DNA of 11,512 nt from Schleiferiaceae bacterium (GTDB lineage Bacteria; Bacteroidota; Bacteroidia; Flavobacteriales; Schleiferiaceae). The notes under the pieces were generated by a model that ran no database searches, was not told the origin of the DNA, and was given only the letters and a program-made list of their open reading frames with translations. A program made the position numbers and the translations under genes. The stretch covers positions 1-11,512 of the forward strand of contig JAKMGS010000053.1 in the NCBI GenBank assembly GCA_022424815.1, in the 5' to 3' direction. Below, in pieces: positions 1-6,101 of the stretch (position 1 is the stretch's first letter; every line of letters starts with the position of its first letter).

Positions 1-473
1 ATACCGTCTTGATCGCAGCGCCACACACCTCAAATTACGATTTGCTATTCGCCATGGGCACCTTTTGGCTAATGCGCCTTCCCGTGAAATTTTTCATCAA
101 AGATTTCTACACGAAGTGGTATTTCTTTGGCTTTTTCAAATGGCTTGGTGCCATAGGGGTTGATCGATCAAAGCGAAGCAACTTAGTGGACTATGCTACT
201 GAACTACTTTTAGAACGTGATGATATCACCATAATGGTTCCTGCAGAAGGTACTAGGAAAGCTGTAGAGAAATGGAAAACTGGTTTTTATCACATCGCGG
301 TGAAATCTGGGAAAAATATAAGTCTGGGATATTTAGACTATGGTAAAAAATACGCTGGAATCTTAGATATCATACCTGCTGGAGCTCAAAAAGCAACCTT
401 TGATCAGATTCAAAGCATTTATGAGAATGTCAAAGCCAAATATCCGGAGCTATACAATAAAGTCATTCATTAA
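1..473 (+). CDS. 1-acyl-sn-glycerol-3-phosphate acyltransferase family protein (PlsC-like), 5' partial
   Basis: The reading frame is open from the left edge, so the true start lies outside the window; about 155 codons are visible and family members of this short type run about 180-190 residues. The visible part begins TVLIAAPHTSNYD, which carries the catalytic HX4D motif of glycerolipid acyltransferases. It is followed by GAIGVDRS (second conserved block) and VPAEGTRK (the third, acyl-acceptor phosphate-binding block, usually PEGTR). Known members transfer an acyl chain to lysophosphatidate or a related lipid at the inner face of the cytoplasmic membrane. The acceptor cannot be told from the fragment; ornithine lipid or other lyso-lipid acylation is possible. 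A TTG at position 9 can be read as a start, but this would cut just ahead of the catalytic motif and is rejected. The stop TAA overlaps the next gene's ATG by one base, suggesting co-transcription and translational coupling. Confidence 0.85.
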   Translation, partial: TVLIAAPHTSNYDLLFAMGTFWLMRLPVKFFIKDFYTKWYFFGFFKWLGAIGVDRSKRSNLVDYATELLLERDDITIMVPAEGTRKAVEKWKTGFYHIAVKSGKNISLGYLDYGKKYAGILDIIPAGAQKATFDQIQSIYENVKAKYPELYNKVIH

Positions 474-925
474 TGGGGGCATTAGAACTTAACTTTCCCA
501 AAGAAGTTTCTGCCTTAGTCCGTCATAAAAAGGAGGAGGACCAAACATTGCTTTGGGACCCTTGTCGTAAAAAATGGTTGATTGCTACCCCCGAAGAATG
601 GGTGCGTCAACATGCACTACACTACTTACATCTCTTGGGGTATTCATTTGCTCTCATGGAAACAGAGAGTGGGTTGCGCACGGGATTCAGGGAAAAGCGC
701 TCGGATGCGCTAGTCTACAAAAACACCGCGCCTTTTATCCTGGTAGAATGCAAGGCACCGTCAGTTAAAATTGACCAAAAGGTATTCAATCAAGCATTCA
801 ACTACAACCAAAGTCTACAAGCAAAGTATCTGTACTTAACCAATGGCAAGCAGCATATTTTCTGGGATATTGTTGGCCACAATGCCTTGGAATCCTTGCC
901 TAGCGCAAACGATCCAAACTCTTGA
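473..925 (+). CDS. Small protein with type I restriction HsdR-N-like (PD-(D/E)XK nuclease fold) domain
   Basis: This 150-residue protein matches, by recall of the family, the stand-alone HsdR N-terminal-like proteins (HSDR_N_2 type) widespread in Bacteroidota. Visible hallmarks are DPCRKKWLIATPEEWVRQH (residues 29-47) and the nuclease core: D78 in KRSDALVY, then E92-x-K94 in LVECKAP, a Q107 further on, and YLTNGKQHIFW (121-131). The D...ExK set is the metal-binding catalytic triad of the PD-(D/E)XK fold, so the active site looks intact. There is no helicase domain and no HsdM or HsdS nearby, so this is not a functioning type I restriction system; its cellular role is unknown. The ATG overlaps the stop of the acyltransferase gene (TAATG). 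The 3' end overlaps the convergent DUF4293 gene by 26 bp. Confident about the family, not about the function. Confidence 0.8.
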   Translation: MGALELNFPKEVSALVRHKKEEDQTLLWDPCRKKWLIATPEEWVRQHALHYLHLLGYSFALMETESGLRTGFREKRSDALVYKNTAPFILVECKAPSVKIDQKVFNQAFNYNQSLQAKYLYLTNGKQHIFWDIVGHNALESLPSANDPNS

Positions 926-1295
926 TTTTCGCTTTATCTTTTTGAATGCCACGAGAAGCTAAGAAAGCTAAGATGATATTCAGCATAGGTACAACTACTC
1001 CATAAGTTGCTGAAGCCGCTTTAACGTTCATGATTTCACGGATTAATAATCCTAAAATGATCAGTGAACTAAGCATTCCAATTCTAACCAAAAGCAACTG
1101 AAATGAGCGCTTTTGAAACATTAGAATTGCTCCAGAAAAGGTAGCCATGGCCCAACCAAAAGTGAAAAATAACCACATGGAATCTGTAGCCCTGAAGACA
1201 TTTTCGTCGACCACATACATGGGGAATACAAACGCAGCCAAAGAACTTAAAATTGCTGCTACAAATAAATAAAGGGTTTGAATGCGTTGAATCAT
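900..1295 (-). CDS. DUF4293 family integral membrane protein
   Basis: The protein has 131 residues with four hydrophobic segments at about 7-27, 40-60, 67-87 and 97-114. It starts MIQRIQTLYLF and ends IQKDKAKIKSLDRLR; the MIQRIQT opening and the closing DRLR after a charged stretch are what I remember as the signature of DUF4293, a Bacteroidota family of unknown function. I chose the ATG at 1295-1293; an in-frame TTG at 1313 would add only six atypical residues. The gene is divergent from rho, a pairing I recall from other Bacteroidota but cannot check here. Its last 26 bases overlap the end of the HsdR-N-like gene on the other strand. Upstream, GAACTTTG (1318-1311) is one mismatch from TAnnTTTG and is a weak promoter candidate. 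Confidence 0.8.
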   Translation of the reverse strand: MIQRIQTLYLFVAAILSSLAAFVFPMYVVDENVFRATDSMWLFFTFGWAMATFSGAILMFQKRSFQLLLVRIGMLSSLIILGLLIREIMNVKAASATYGVVVPMLNIILAFLASRGIQKDKAKIKSLDRLR

Positions 1296-1339
1296 GACCA
1301 AATTTTGATACAAAGTTCAAAAAAAATTGGACCCAATCC

Positions 1340-1369
1340 TTTGAATCCTGGGAAAACTCCCTATTATTG
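1340..1369 (+). promoter_or_regulatory. Candidate Bacteroidota-type promoter for rho
   Basis: TTTG at 1340-1343, an 18-base spacer, then TATTATTG at 1362-1369 (one mismatch to TAnnTTTG). The Bacteroidota primary sigma consensus is a TTTG-like -33 element and TAnnTTTG at -7, separated by roughly 17-23 bases. Transcription would begin near 1375, giving a leader of about 60 nt before the rho ATG. Confidence 0.35.
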
Positions 1370-1387
1370 TGGCGTAGAGGTCTGACA

Positions 1388-1404
1388 GTAGGCCCATTAC
1401 CTAC
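1388..1404 (+). other. Small inverted repeat in the rho leader
   Basis: GTAGG (1388-1392) and CCTAC (1400-1404) flank a 7-base loop, a perfect 5-bp stem in the predicted 5' untranslated region of rho, 32 nt ahead of the ATG. The hairpin is short and could be chance. It is listed because rho genes are commonly autoregulated through their leaders. Confidence 0.2.
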
Positions 1405-1436
1405 ACCATCTTCTTTTATACTATCCCATTACAGAC

Positions 1437-2879
1437 ATGTTGACTGAAATCGATTTGCGGGCACGCAAGTTGCCCGAACTGAAAGACTTAGGTGCATCCT
1501 TAAGTATTCCCAAAGCTAAATACATGAAAAAGGAGGAGCTCGTTACCGCCATTTTATCGGTAACTGGCAAAGGTGCACCCAAGCAGGATGTGGCTCCTGA
1601 AAAAGCACCAGAAACAAAGCCTGATCGCCCTCAAAAAGTTAAATCAGAGCACAACAACGACGACCAAAACCAACGTCGTGAACGTAATCCTAAGCATCAC
1701 AAACAAAATAATAACGGTAATAACCAAAACCAGCGTGATCGAAGACGTCCAAAAGAATTTCATTTCGAGGGCATTATCGCAAACGAGGGTGTTTTGGAAA
1801 TCATGCCAGACGGATACGGATTCCTTCGTAGTTCTGACTTTAACTACCTGAACTCTCCGGATGATATCTATGTAAGTCAGAATCAGATTCGCAGCATAGG
1901 TCTGAAGACTGGAGATACTGTAAGTGGTGAAGTCCGTCCTCCGAGAGAAGGCGAAAAGTATTTCCCATTGGTCAAAGTGAACAGTATCAACGGACGTACT
2001 CCCGAATATGTACGTGACCGAGTTGCATTTGAACACCTGACTCCTCTATTTCCTGACGAGAAATTTGATATTACATCACGTCGAAGTACGGATTCAACCA
2101 GAATCATTGACCTCTTCTCTCCAATAGGTAAAGGACAGCGGGGATTATTGGTTGCACAGCCAAAAACCGGTAAGACCACGTTGATGAAGGAGGTTGCCAA
2201 TGCCATTGCCGCCAACCACCCCGAAGCTTATATGATTGTTTTACTCATAGATGAGCGCCCGGAAGAGGTGACCGATATGAGCCGCAGTGTTAATGCGGAG
2301 GTTGTAGCGTCTACCTTTGATGAGCCTGCAGAACACCACGTGAAAGTCGCCAATATTGTGTTGGAAAAGGCCAAGCGTATGGTAGAATGTGGCCACGATG
2401 TAGTCATAATGTTAGATTCTATCACTCGTCTCGCCCGCGCCTACAATACAGTGAGCCCAGCTTCCGGTAAGATCCTTTCTGGGGGTGTGGATGCCAATGC
2501 ATTGCAGAAGCCTAAACGTTTCTTTGGAGCCGCGCGTAATATTGAAGGTGGTGGTTCATTGACCATTATTGCCACCGCCTTGATCGATACTGGTTCGAAA
2601 ATGGATGAAGTGATCTTCGAAGAATTTAAGGGTACTGGTAATATGGAAATGCAATTGGATCGTCGTATTGCGAACCGTCGTATTTGGCCAGCCATCAACC
2701 TTATCGAAAGCGGTACACGCAAGGAGGATTTACTCTTGTCGCCTGATGTACTGCAGCGCATGTGGATCATGAGAAAATATTTGGCTGATATGACGCCAAT
2801 TGAAGCCATGGAATTCCTAAGCGACCGAATTCGAAAGACCAAAGACAATGCTGAATTTTTGATCAGTATGAATGGATAA
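1437..2879 (+). CDS. rho: Transcription termination factor Rho
   Basis: Rho is a hexameric RNA-dependent ATPase that binds nascent RNA and dissociates RNA polymerase. This copy has 480 residues against about 419 in E. coli. Domains: Rho_N/SAP-like helices (about 1-42); a low-complexity Asn/Gln/Arg/Lys-rich insertion (about 48-107); the cold-shock-like RNA-binding domain (about 111-190) with the RNP1-type GYGFLRS at 126-132; and the RecA-type ATPase. The ATPase shows Walker A AQPKTGKT (240-247), catalytic Glu in LIDERPEEV (E273), Walker B VVIMLDS (D327), the Q-loop region SGGVDANALQKPKRFFG (348-364), and the arginine finger in GNMEMQLDRR (R409, equivalent by motif to E. coli R366). All key residues are present, so the enzyme should be active. 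The ATG at 1437 gives the full Rho_N domain. The gene appears monocistronic: it has its own leader and an intrinsic terminator 5 nt after the stop. Confidence 0.98.
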   Translation: MLTEIDLRARKLPELKDLGASLSIPKAKYMKKEELVTAILSVTGKGAPKQDVAPEKAPETKPDRPQKVKSEHNNDDQNQRRERNPKHHKQNNNGNNQNQRDRRRPKEFHFEGIIANEGVLEIMPDGYGFLRSSDFNYLNSPDDIYVSQNQIRSIGLKTGDTVSGEVRPPREGEKYFPLVKVNSINGRTPEYVRDRVAFEHLTPLFPDEKFDITSRRSTDSTRIIDLFSPIGKGQRGLLVAQPKTGKTTLMKEVANAIAANHPEAYMIVLLIDERPEEVTDMSRSVNAEVVASTFDEPAEHHVKVANIVLEKAKRMVECGHDVVIMLDSITRLARAYNTVSPASGKILSGGVDANALQKPKRFFGAARNIEGGGSLTIIATALIDTGSKMDEVIFEEFKGTGNMEMQLDRRIANRRIWPAINLIESGTRKEDLLLSPDVLQRMWIMRKYLADMTPIEAMEFLSDRIRKTKDNAEFLISMNG

Positions 2880-2911
2880 AAAAAGCCCGCTCGATGAGCG
2901 GGCTTTTTTTT
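2878..2911 (+). terminator. Intrinsic terminator of rho (copy 1 of a duplicated hairpin)
   Basis: A-tract (2878-2884), stem GCCCGCTC (2885-2892), loop GAT, stem GAGCGGGC (2896-2903), then eight T (2904-2911). The 8-bp GC-rich stem with U-tract is a textbook factor-independent terminator, and the A-tract makes it potentially bidirectional. The first stem base is only 5 nt after the rho stop codon. The core is identical to the hairpin at 3532-3550. Confidence 0.93.
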
Positions 2912-2946
2912 CCTATCTTGATTCCGACATTAAAACCTATTTCATC

Positions 2947-3522
2947 ATGAAAAAAATTCTATTCTTAGCAGCTGGCTTACTCGCTAGTGCTACTATGATG
3001 GCACAGTCTTACGAAGCCTCATTGGGCTTGGGTGCCCTAAGCTCTGGCTCATTAAAGTTGGAGGGTATGTATCATTTTGACGATAACCAATCCTTTAACT
3101 TAGAATTACGCACTATTAATTCATCGATTGAAGGCGATTCAATTGCATTTGACGCCTCATTTGGTGGTATTGTACTTTCTCCAGAATACATTACTTATTT
3201 CAATTCGAGTGGCGATGATAATGAAGGCGTGTACCTAGGGACGTATTTACGTTTCAAATCCATGGCATCTAATGGCTATCAAGAGACGGACGGGTCAGTT
3301 CTTGTGGATGCTGATTTCTCACAGCTCGCGCTGGGGATAGGTGGTAATGTTGGGTATCATGGTGGTTTTGACAACGGCATTACCGTACGAGTATATGCCG
3401 GTCTAGGATATAATTTCATGAACAATATCTCGCAGACTGATGGATATGAATCTATCCTATCGGCCGTCTATGCCTCCCCCATTCACGTAAGGTCTGGGAT
3501 CAATCTTGGATATAGATTTTAA
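2947..3522 (+). CDS. Secreted small outer-membrane beta-barrel-like protein, function unknown
   Basis: The protein has 191 residues. A Sec signal peptide is clear: MKK, hydrophobic core to about residue 16, and a likely signal peptidase I site after MMA (19/20). The mature part is Gly- and aromatic-rich with alternating strands (LGLGALSSGSLKLEGMY; VYLGTYLRF; VYAGLGYNF) and ends GINLGYRF. A C-terminal Phe after an alternating strand is the usual mark of outer-membrane barrels assembled by BAM. Its size suits an 8-strand barrel. I chose ATG 2947 because it begins the signal peptide; an in-frame ATG at 2872 would start inside rho and read through the terminator stem. The gene is isolated between two identical terminator hairpins, so it should be its own transcription unit, although no good promoter element is visible in the 35 bases available. 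No specific family recognised. Confidence 0.8.
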   Translation: MKKILFLAAGLLASATMMAQSYEASLGLGALSSGSLKLEGMYHFDDNQSFNLELRTINSSIEGDSIAFDASFGGIVLSPEYITYFNSSGDDNEGVYLGTYLRFKSMASNGYQETDGSVLVDADFSQLALGIGGNVGYHGGFDNGITVRVYAGLGYNFMNNISQTDGYESILSAVYASPIHVRSGINLGYRF

Positions 3523-3526
3523 CAAT

Positions 3527-3556
3527 AAAAAGCCCGCTCGATGAGCGGGCTTTTTT
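3527..3556. terminator. Bidirectional intrinsic terminator (copy 2), between the barrel gene and the ABC exporter gene
   Basis: AAAAA (3527-3531), stem GCCCGCTC (3532-3539), loop GAT, stem GAGCGGGC (3543-3550), TTTTTT (3551-3556). It lies between convergent genes with A- and T-tracts on both sides, so it can end transcription from both directions. The minus-strand ABC exporter stop codon (3557-3555) lies partly inside the T-tract, leaving 4 nt to the stem. Confidence 0.92.
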
Positions 3557-5312
3557 ATTCTGAAGCTGTGAATTGCTTCTCGTACAAGTTAAAATAGGCA
3601 CCTTGCTTTTCGAGGAGCTCGGCGTGATTGCCCTCCTCAATAACCTTCCCTTGATCCAACACGATAATCTTATCCGCATGCTGAATGGTAGACAAGCGAT
3701 GTGCGATAATGATGGAGGTGCGGTTTTGCGTAAGTGCGATGAGCGCATTTTGGATGAGCTCTTCCGTATGAGAATCGATACTAGAGGTGGCCTCATCAAG
3801 AATGAGAACCTTAGGATCTGTAATGTACGCGCGTAAAAAGGCCAAAAGTTGGCGTTGTCCGGCAGATAAGACCCCTCCGCGTTCGCGCACATTGTATTCC
3901 AATCCCTCTGGAAGTTCCTCCAAAAATGATTTGATGCCTATACGCTCCGCCGCTGCCCAGATCTGCTCATCAGTGATATCCGTATTCCCCATAACAATGT
4001 TGGAGCGAACGGTATCGGAGAAGAGAAAGACGTCTTGAAGTACAAGCGCCATTTGAGTTCTTAAATGATGCGTGTCCAATTCTACTAATGAGCACCCATC
4101 AATCTTAACATCCCCGCTTTCATACGGATAGAAACCCATCAAAACACTAATTATAGTGCTCTTTCCTGCCCCTGTGGCACCAACTATAGCAACGGTCTCT
4201 CCCTTGGCCGCCTCAAACGATACCCCCTTCAAAATAGGTTCATTGGGAATGTACTGAAACGCGACATTTTCCAAGGCGATCGTTCCTTCTAAATCGATTT
4301 GGCGTTGGCCCTTGGGCTCTATTTCATGGTCGCTATCAAGCAATTTCAATACGCGCTCCGAAGCCACCATACCCATTTGCAAGGTATTGAAGCGGTCGGC
4401 TAATTGGCGTAATGGACGGAACAGCATTCCAATGAAAATGATCATAGCCGTGAGTTCACCAACAGTCACATCGCCGCCTTGGGCGGCATTCATCCCACCG
4501 TACCAAACGCCGAGCCCGATGGAAATAGCACTAAGAACTTCAATAATGGGGAAGAAAAGGGCATAATAAAAGATGCTCTTGATATTGGCGTCACGGTGTC
4601 GAGCATTGATGGCTTCGAACTTGCGCATTTCCTGAGCTTCACGTCCGAAGGCTTGTACGATGGCCATACCCCCGAGGTGTTCTTGCACGAACGTATTGAG
4701 GTTACTCACCTCATTACGTACGGCTTGAAAGGCACCTTTGATCCCTCTCTGAAACCAGCGAGTGGCAATAAAAAGTACCGGGATAACGCTGAGGCTAATG
4801 AGTACCAGCAAAGGATTGAAGAAGAAGAACATGGCAAAGAGCATCACCGCGATACGGAACAAGTCGCCAAAGATGACGAGGATTCCTTCGGAGAAAACTT
4901 GCGCTATGGTTTCGATGTCGGAGACGACACGAGTGACTAATTGGCCGACTGGGCTTCTATCGTAAAATCCAAGACGGAAATTTTGAAGCTTATCGTACAA
5001 CTCGATACGAATGTCTTTAATAATACTCTGTCCGAGCCAATTGGCCGCGTACATAAATGCGAAAGATCCGATACTTTCAATGAGCAAAAGCCCGACAAGC
5101 CATAAAATAAGATTAATTAGGAGTTCCGGATTGGTGCCCAAGATGGCGTCGTCAATGACCTGGCGCGTTAAAATAGGTCGTGCCGTACCGATAGCCCCTA
5201 GGGAGACCGTCAATACGACCGCGGATATGAAGAGCACTCGGTAAGGCTTTGCATAGCCTAATACCTTGAGAAACAACTTAAAATCGAATGCTTTACCGCC
5301 TACGTTTGACAT
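3555..5312 (-). CDS. ABC exporter, fused membrane and ATPase domains (MsbA/BmrA-type multidrug or lipid exporter)
   Basis: This 585-residue half-transporter has a type IV (ABC exporter) membrane domain with six expected helices (about 25-310) and a nucleotide-binding domain (about 340-580). Visible motifs: A-loop Y354, Walker A GATGAGKST (378-386), Q-loop Q426, signature LSAGQ (482-486, Ala for the second-position Gly of LSGGQ), Walker B VLILDE (502-507, catalytic E507), D-loop SSID, and H-switch H538 in AHRLST. All catalytic residues are present, so it should work as a homodimer in the cytoplasmic membrane, exporting a drug, lipid or peptide; the substrate cannot be read from sequence. There is no peptidase or LapB-type N-terminal domain and no adaptor gene nearby. 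Its ATG directly follows the truA stop (TAG-ATG, zero spacing), so it is the second gene of a truA operon. I recall this pairing in Flavobacteriia, which points to a housekeeping exporter. Confidence 0.93.
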   Translation of the reverse strand: MSNVGGKAFDFKLFLKVLGYAKPYRVLFISAVVLTVSLGAIGTARPILTRQVIDDAILGTNPELLINLILWLVGLLLIESIGSFAFMYAANWLGQSIIKDIRIELYDKLQNFRLGFYDRSPVGQLVTRVVSDIETIAQVFSEGILVIFGDLFRIAVMLFAMFFFFNPLLVLISLSVIPVLFIATRWFQRGIKGAFQAVRNEVSNLNTFVQEHLGGMAIVQAFGREAQEMRKFEAINARHRDANIKSIFYYALFFPIIEVLSAISIGLGVWYGGMNAAQGGDVTVGELTAMIIFIGMLFRPLRQLADRFNTLQMGMVASERVLKLLDSDHEIEPKGQRQIDLEGTIALENVAFQYIPNEPILKGVSFEAAKGETVAIVGATGAGKSTIISVLMGFYPYESGDVKIDGCSLVELDTHHLRTQMALVLQDVFLFSDTVRSNIVMGNTDITDEQIWAAAERIGIKSFLEELPEGLEYNVRERGGVLSAGQRQLLAFLRAYITDPKVLILDEATSSIDSHTEELIQNALIALTQNRTSIIIAHRLSTIQHADKIIVLDQGKVIEEGNHAELLEKQGAYFNLYEKQFTASE

Positions 5313-6062
5313 CTAGAAATGGGGATACAATACTTGAGAAAGATATAACCCGTGGGCGGGGGCGCTGGTTCCCATAGCCCCACGGTTTTTTGTTTGAAGT
5401 CTGGTCAAGAACTCTTCTTGCGTCCATTTTCCGCGACCTACTTCTACCAAGCTCCCTACAATGGCGCGTACCATGTTACGGAGGAAACGATCCGCGGTGA
5501 TGTGAAATACCCAATGGTCGCCGCGTGATTCCCAGCGGGCTTCACGTACATCACAGAAGGTAGTTTTATTGTCCGAGCCGTTCTTACAGAAAGAAGCGAA
5601 ATCCACCTCTTCCAAAAGTAAAGCAGCGCAAGCATTCATTGCATTAAAGTCCAATGTTTCGTTGATGTTCCAAGCCCAATCGCGCAAAAAAGGATTCCCG
5701 CCCTCCACGAGTTTGTACTCATAACTGCGGCTCGTCGCTAGAAATCTCGCATGCCAGTCCTCGCCTACTTTCTTAGCCTCGTGAATGCATATGGCCGGAT
5801 CTAAAAAGCGATTCAACCTGTGTACCAAGTGTGAATGATCCATCCCGGCGGCAGCTACAGCCGGATCCCAATCGAAATGTGCGAACATCTCTGTCGCATG
5901 TACTCCAGTATCTGTACGGCCAGCACCGACTGTATTGATTTCTTGCCCTAAAAGCTTAGAAAGCGCATCATTGAGATCGCCTTGAACGGTCCTATCCTCC
6001 GGCTGGACTTGCCAACCGCAAAAAGGCGTGCCATCAAAGGAGAGTTTCAGGACTGTTCGCAT
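5313..6062 (-). CDS. truA: tRNA pseudouridine(38-40) synthase TruA
   Basis: TruA converts uridines 38, 39 and 40 of the tRNA anticodon stem-loop to pseudouridine. The 249-residue product is normal for the family. Motifs: start LKLSFDGTPFCGWQVQ (5-20), catalytic aspartate D51 within GAGRTDTGVHA (46-56), FLRNMVRAIVG (193-203) and APAHGLYL (234-241). The start chosen is ATG 6062-6060, which gives the usual opening MRTVLKLSFDG. An ATG five codons upstream (6077-6075) is possible, and much longer in-frame extensions run across the divergent phosphoesterase gene and lack family similarity. A perfect TAnnTTTG element (TACCTTTG, 6094-6087 on the minus strand) would place the transcript start near 6081, leaving a leader of roughly 20 nt before ATG 6062 and supporting this choice. 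It heads an operon with the abutting ABC exporter gene. Confidence 0.95.
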   Translation of the reverse strand: MRTVLKLSFDGTPFCGWQVQPEDRTVQGDLNDALSKLLGQEINTVGAGRTDTGVHATEMFAHFDWDPAVAAAGMDHSHLVHRLNRFLDPAICIHEAKKVGEDWHARFLATSRSYEYKLVEGGNPFLRDWAWNINETLDFNAMNACAALLLEEVDFASFCKNGSDNKTTFCDVREARWESRGDHWVFHITADRFLRNMVRAIVGSLVEVGRGKWTQEEFLTRLQTKNRGAMGTSAPAHGLYLSQVLYPHF

Positions 6063-6070
6063 TACTTTTG
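6063..6070 (+). promoter_or_regulatory. TAnnTTTG -7 element, candidate promoter of the phosphoesterase-purB operon
   Basis: TACTTTTG is a perfect match to the Bacteroidota -7 consensus. It would give a transcript start near 6076 and a leader of about 25 nt before ATG 6102. No clear TTTG -33 element is seen; TTTC at 6045-6048 is the nearest candidate, at short spacing. Confidence 0.45.
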
Positions 6071-6086
6071 AGTTCATTGAACGCCC

Positions 6087-6094
6087 CAAAGGTA
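6087..6094 (-). promoter_or_regulatory. TAnnTTTG -7 element, candidate promoter of the truA-ABC exporter operon
   Basis: On the minus strand this reads TACCTTTG, a perfect -7 match. A TTTTTTG run ends 14 bases upstream, a short-spaced -33 candidate. Predicted start is near 6081. It faces the plus-strand element at 6063-6070, so the two promoters overlap head-on. Confidence 0.45.
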
Positions 6095-6101
6095 CAACTT
6101 G

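Noticed and set aside
482..486. Unusual LSAGQ signature in the ABC exporter as a sign of a degenerate ATPase
   Set aside because: Refers to residues 482-486 of the exporter protein. Variation at this position (Ala, Val, Ser) is common in active exporters, and Walker A, Walker B Glu and H-switch are intact.
473..925. Part of a type I restriction-modification system
   Set aside because: No HsdM, HsdS or helicase domain is present; the neighbours are housekeeping genes and the protein is a stand-alone domain.
1296..1436. Small RNA or riboswitch in the largest intergenic gap (141 bp)
   Set aside because: Only a short 5-bp stem and promoter-like elements are visible; no known riboswitch layout or paired terminator is present.
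2872..2946. Upstream ATG (2872) extending the barrel gene to 216 residues
   Set aside because: It begins inside the rho stop region and would be translated through the terminator hairpin; the MKK signal peptide at 2947 is the natural start.
2912..2946. TATCTTGA (2914-2921) as promoter of the first barrel gene
   Set aside because: Two mismatches to TAnnTTTG and no -33 element, because the upstream position is occupied by the terminator stem.
4479..4940. Open frame of 153 codons on the plus strand within the ABC exporter gene
   Set aside because: It is the exact antisense of a well-supported exporter coding region, has no recognisable motif, and has no promoter or neighbour support.
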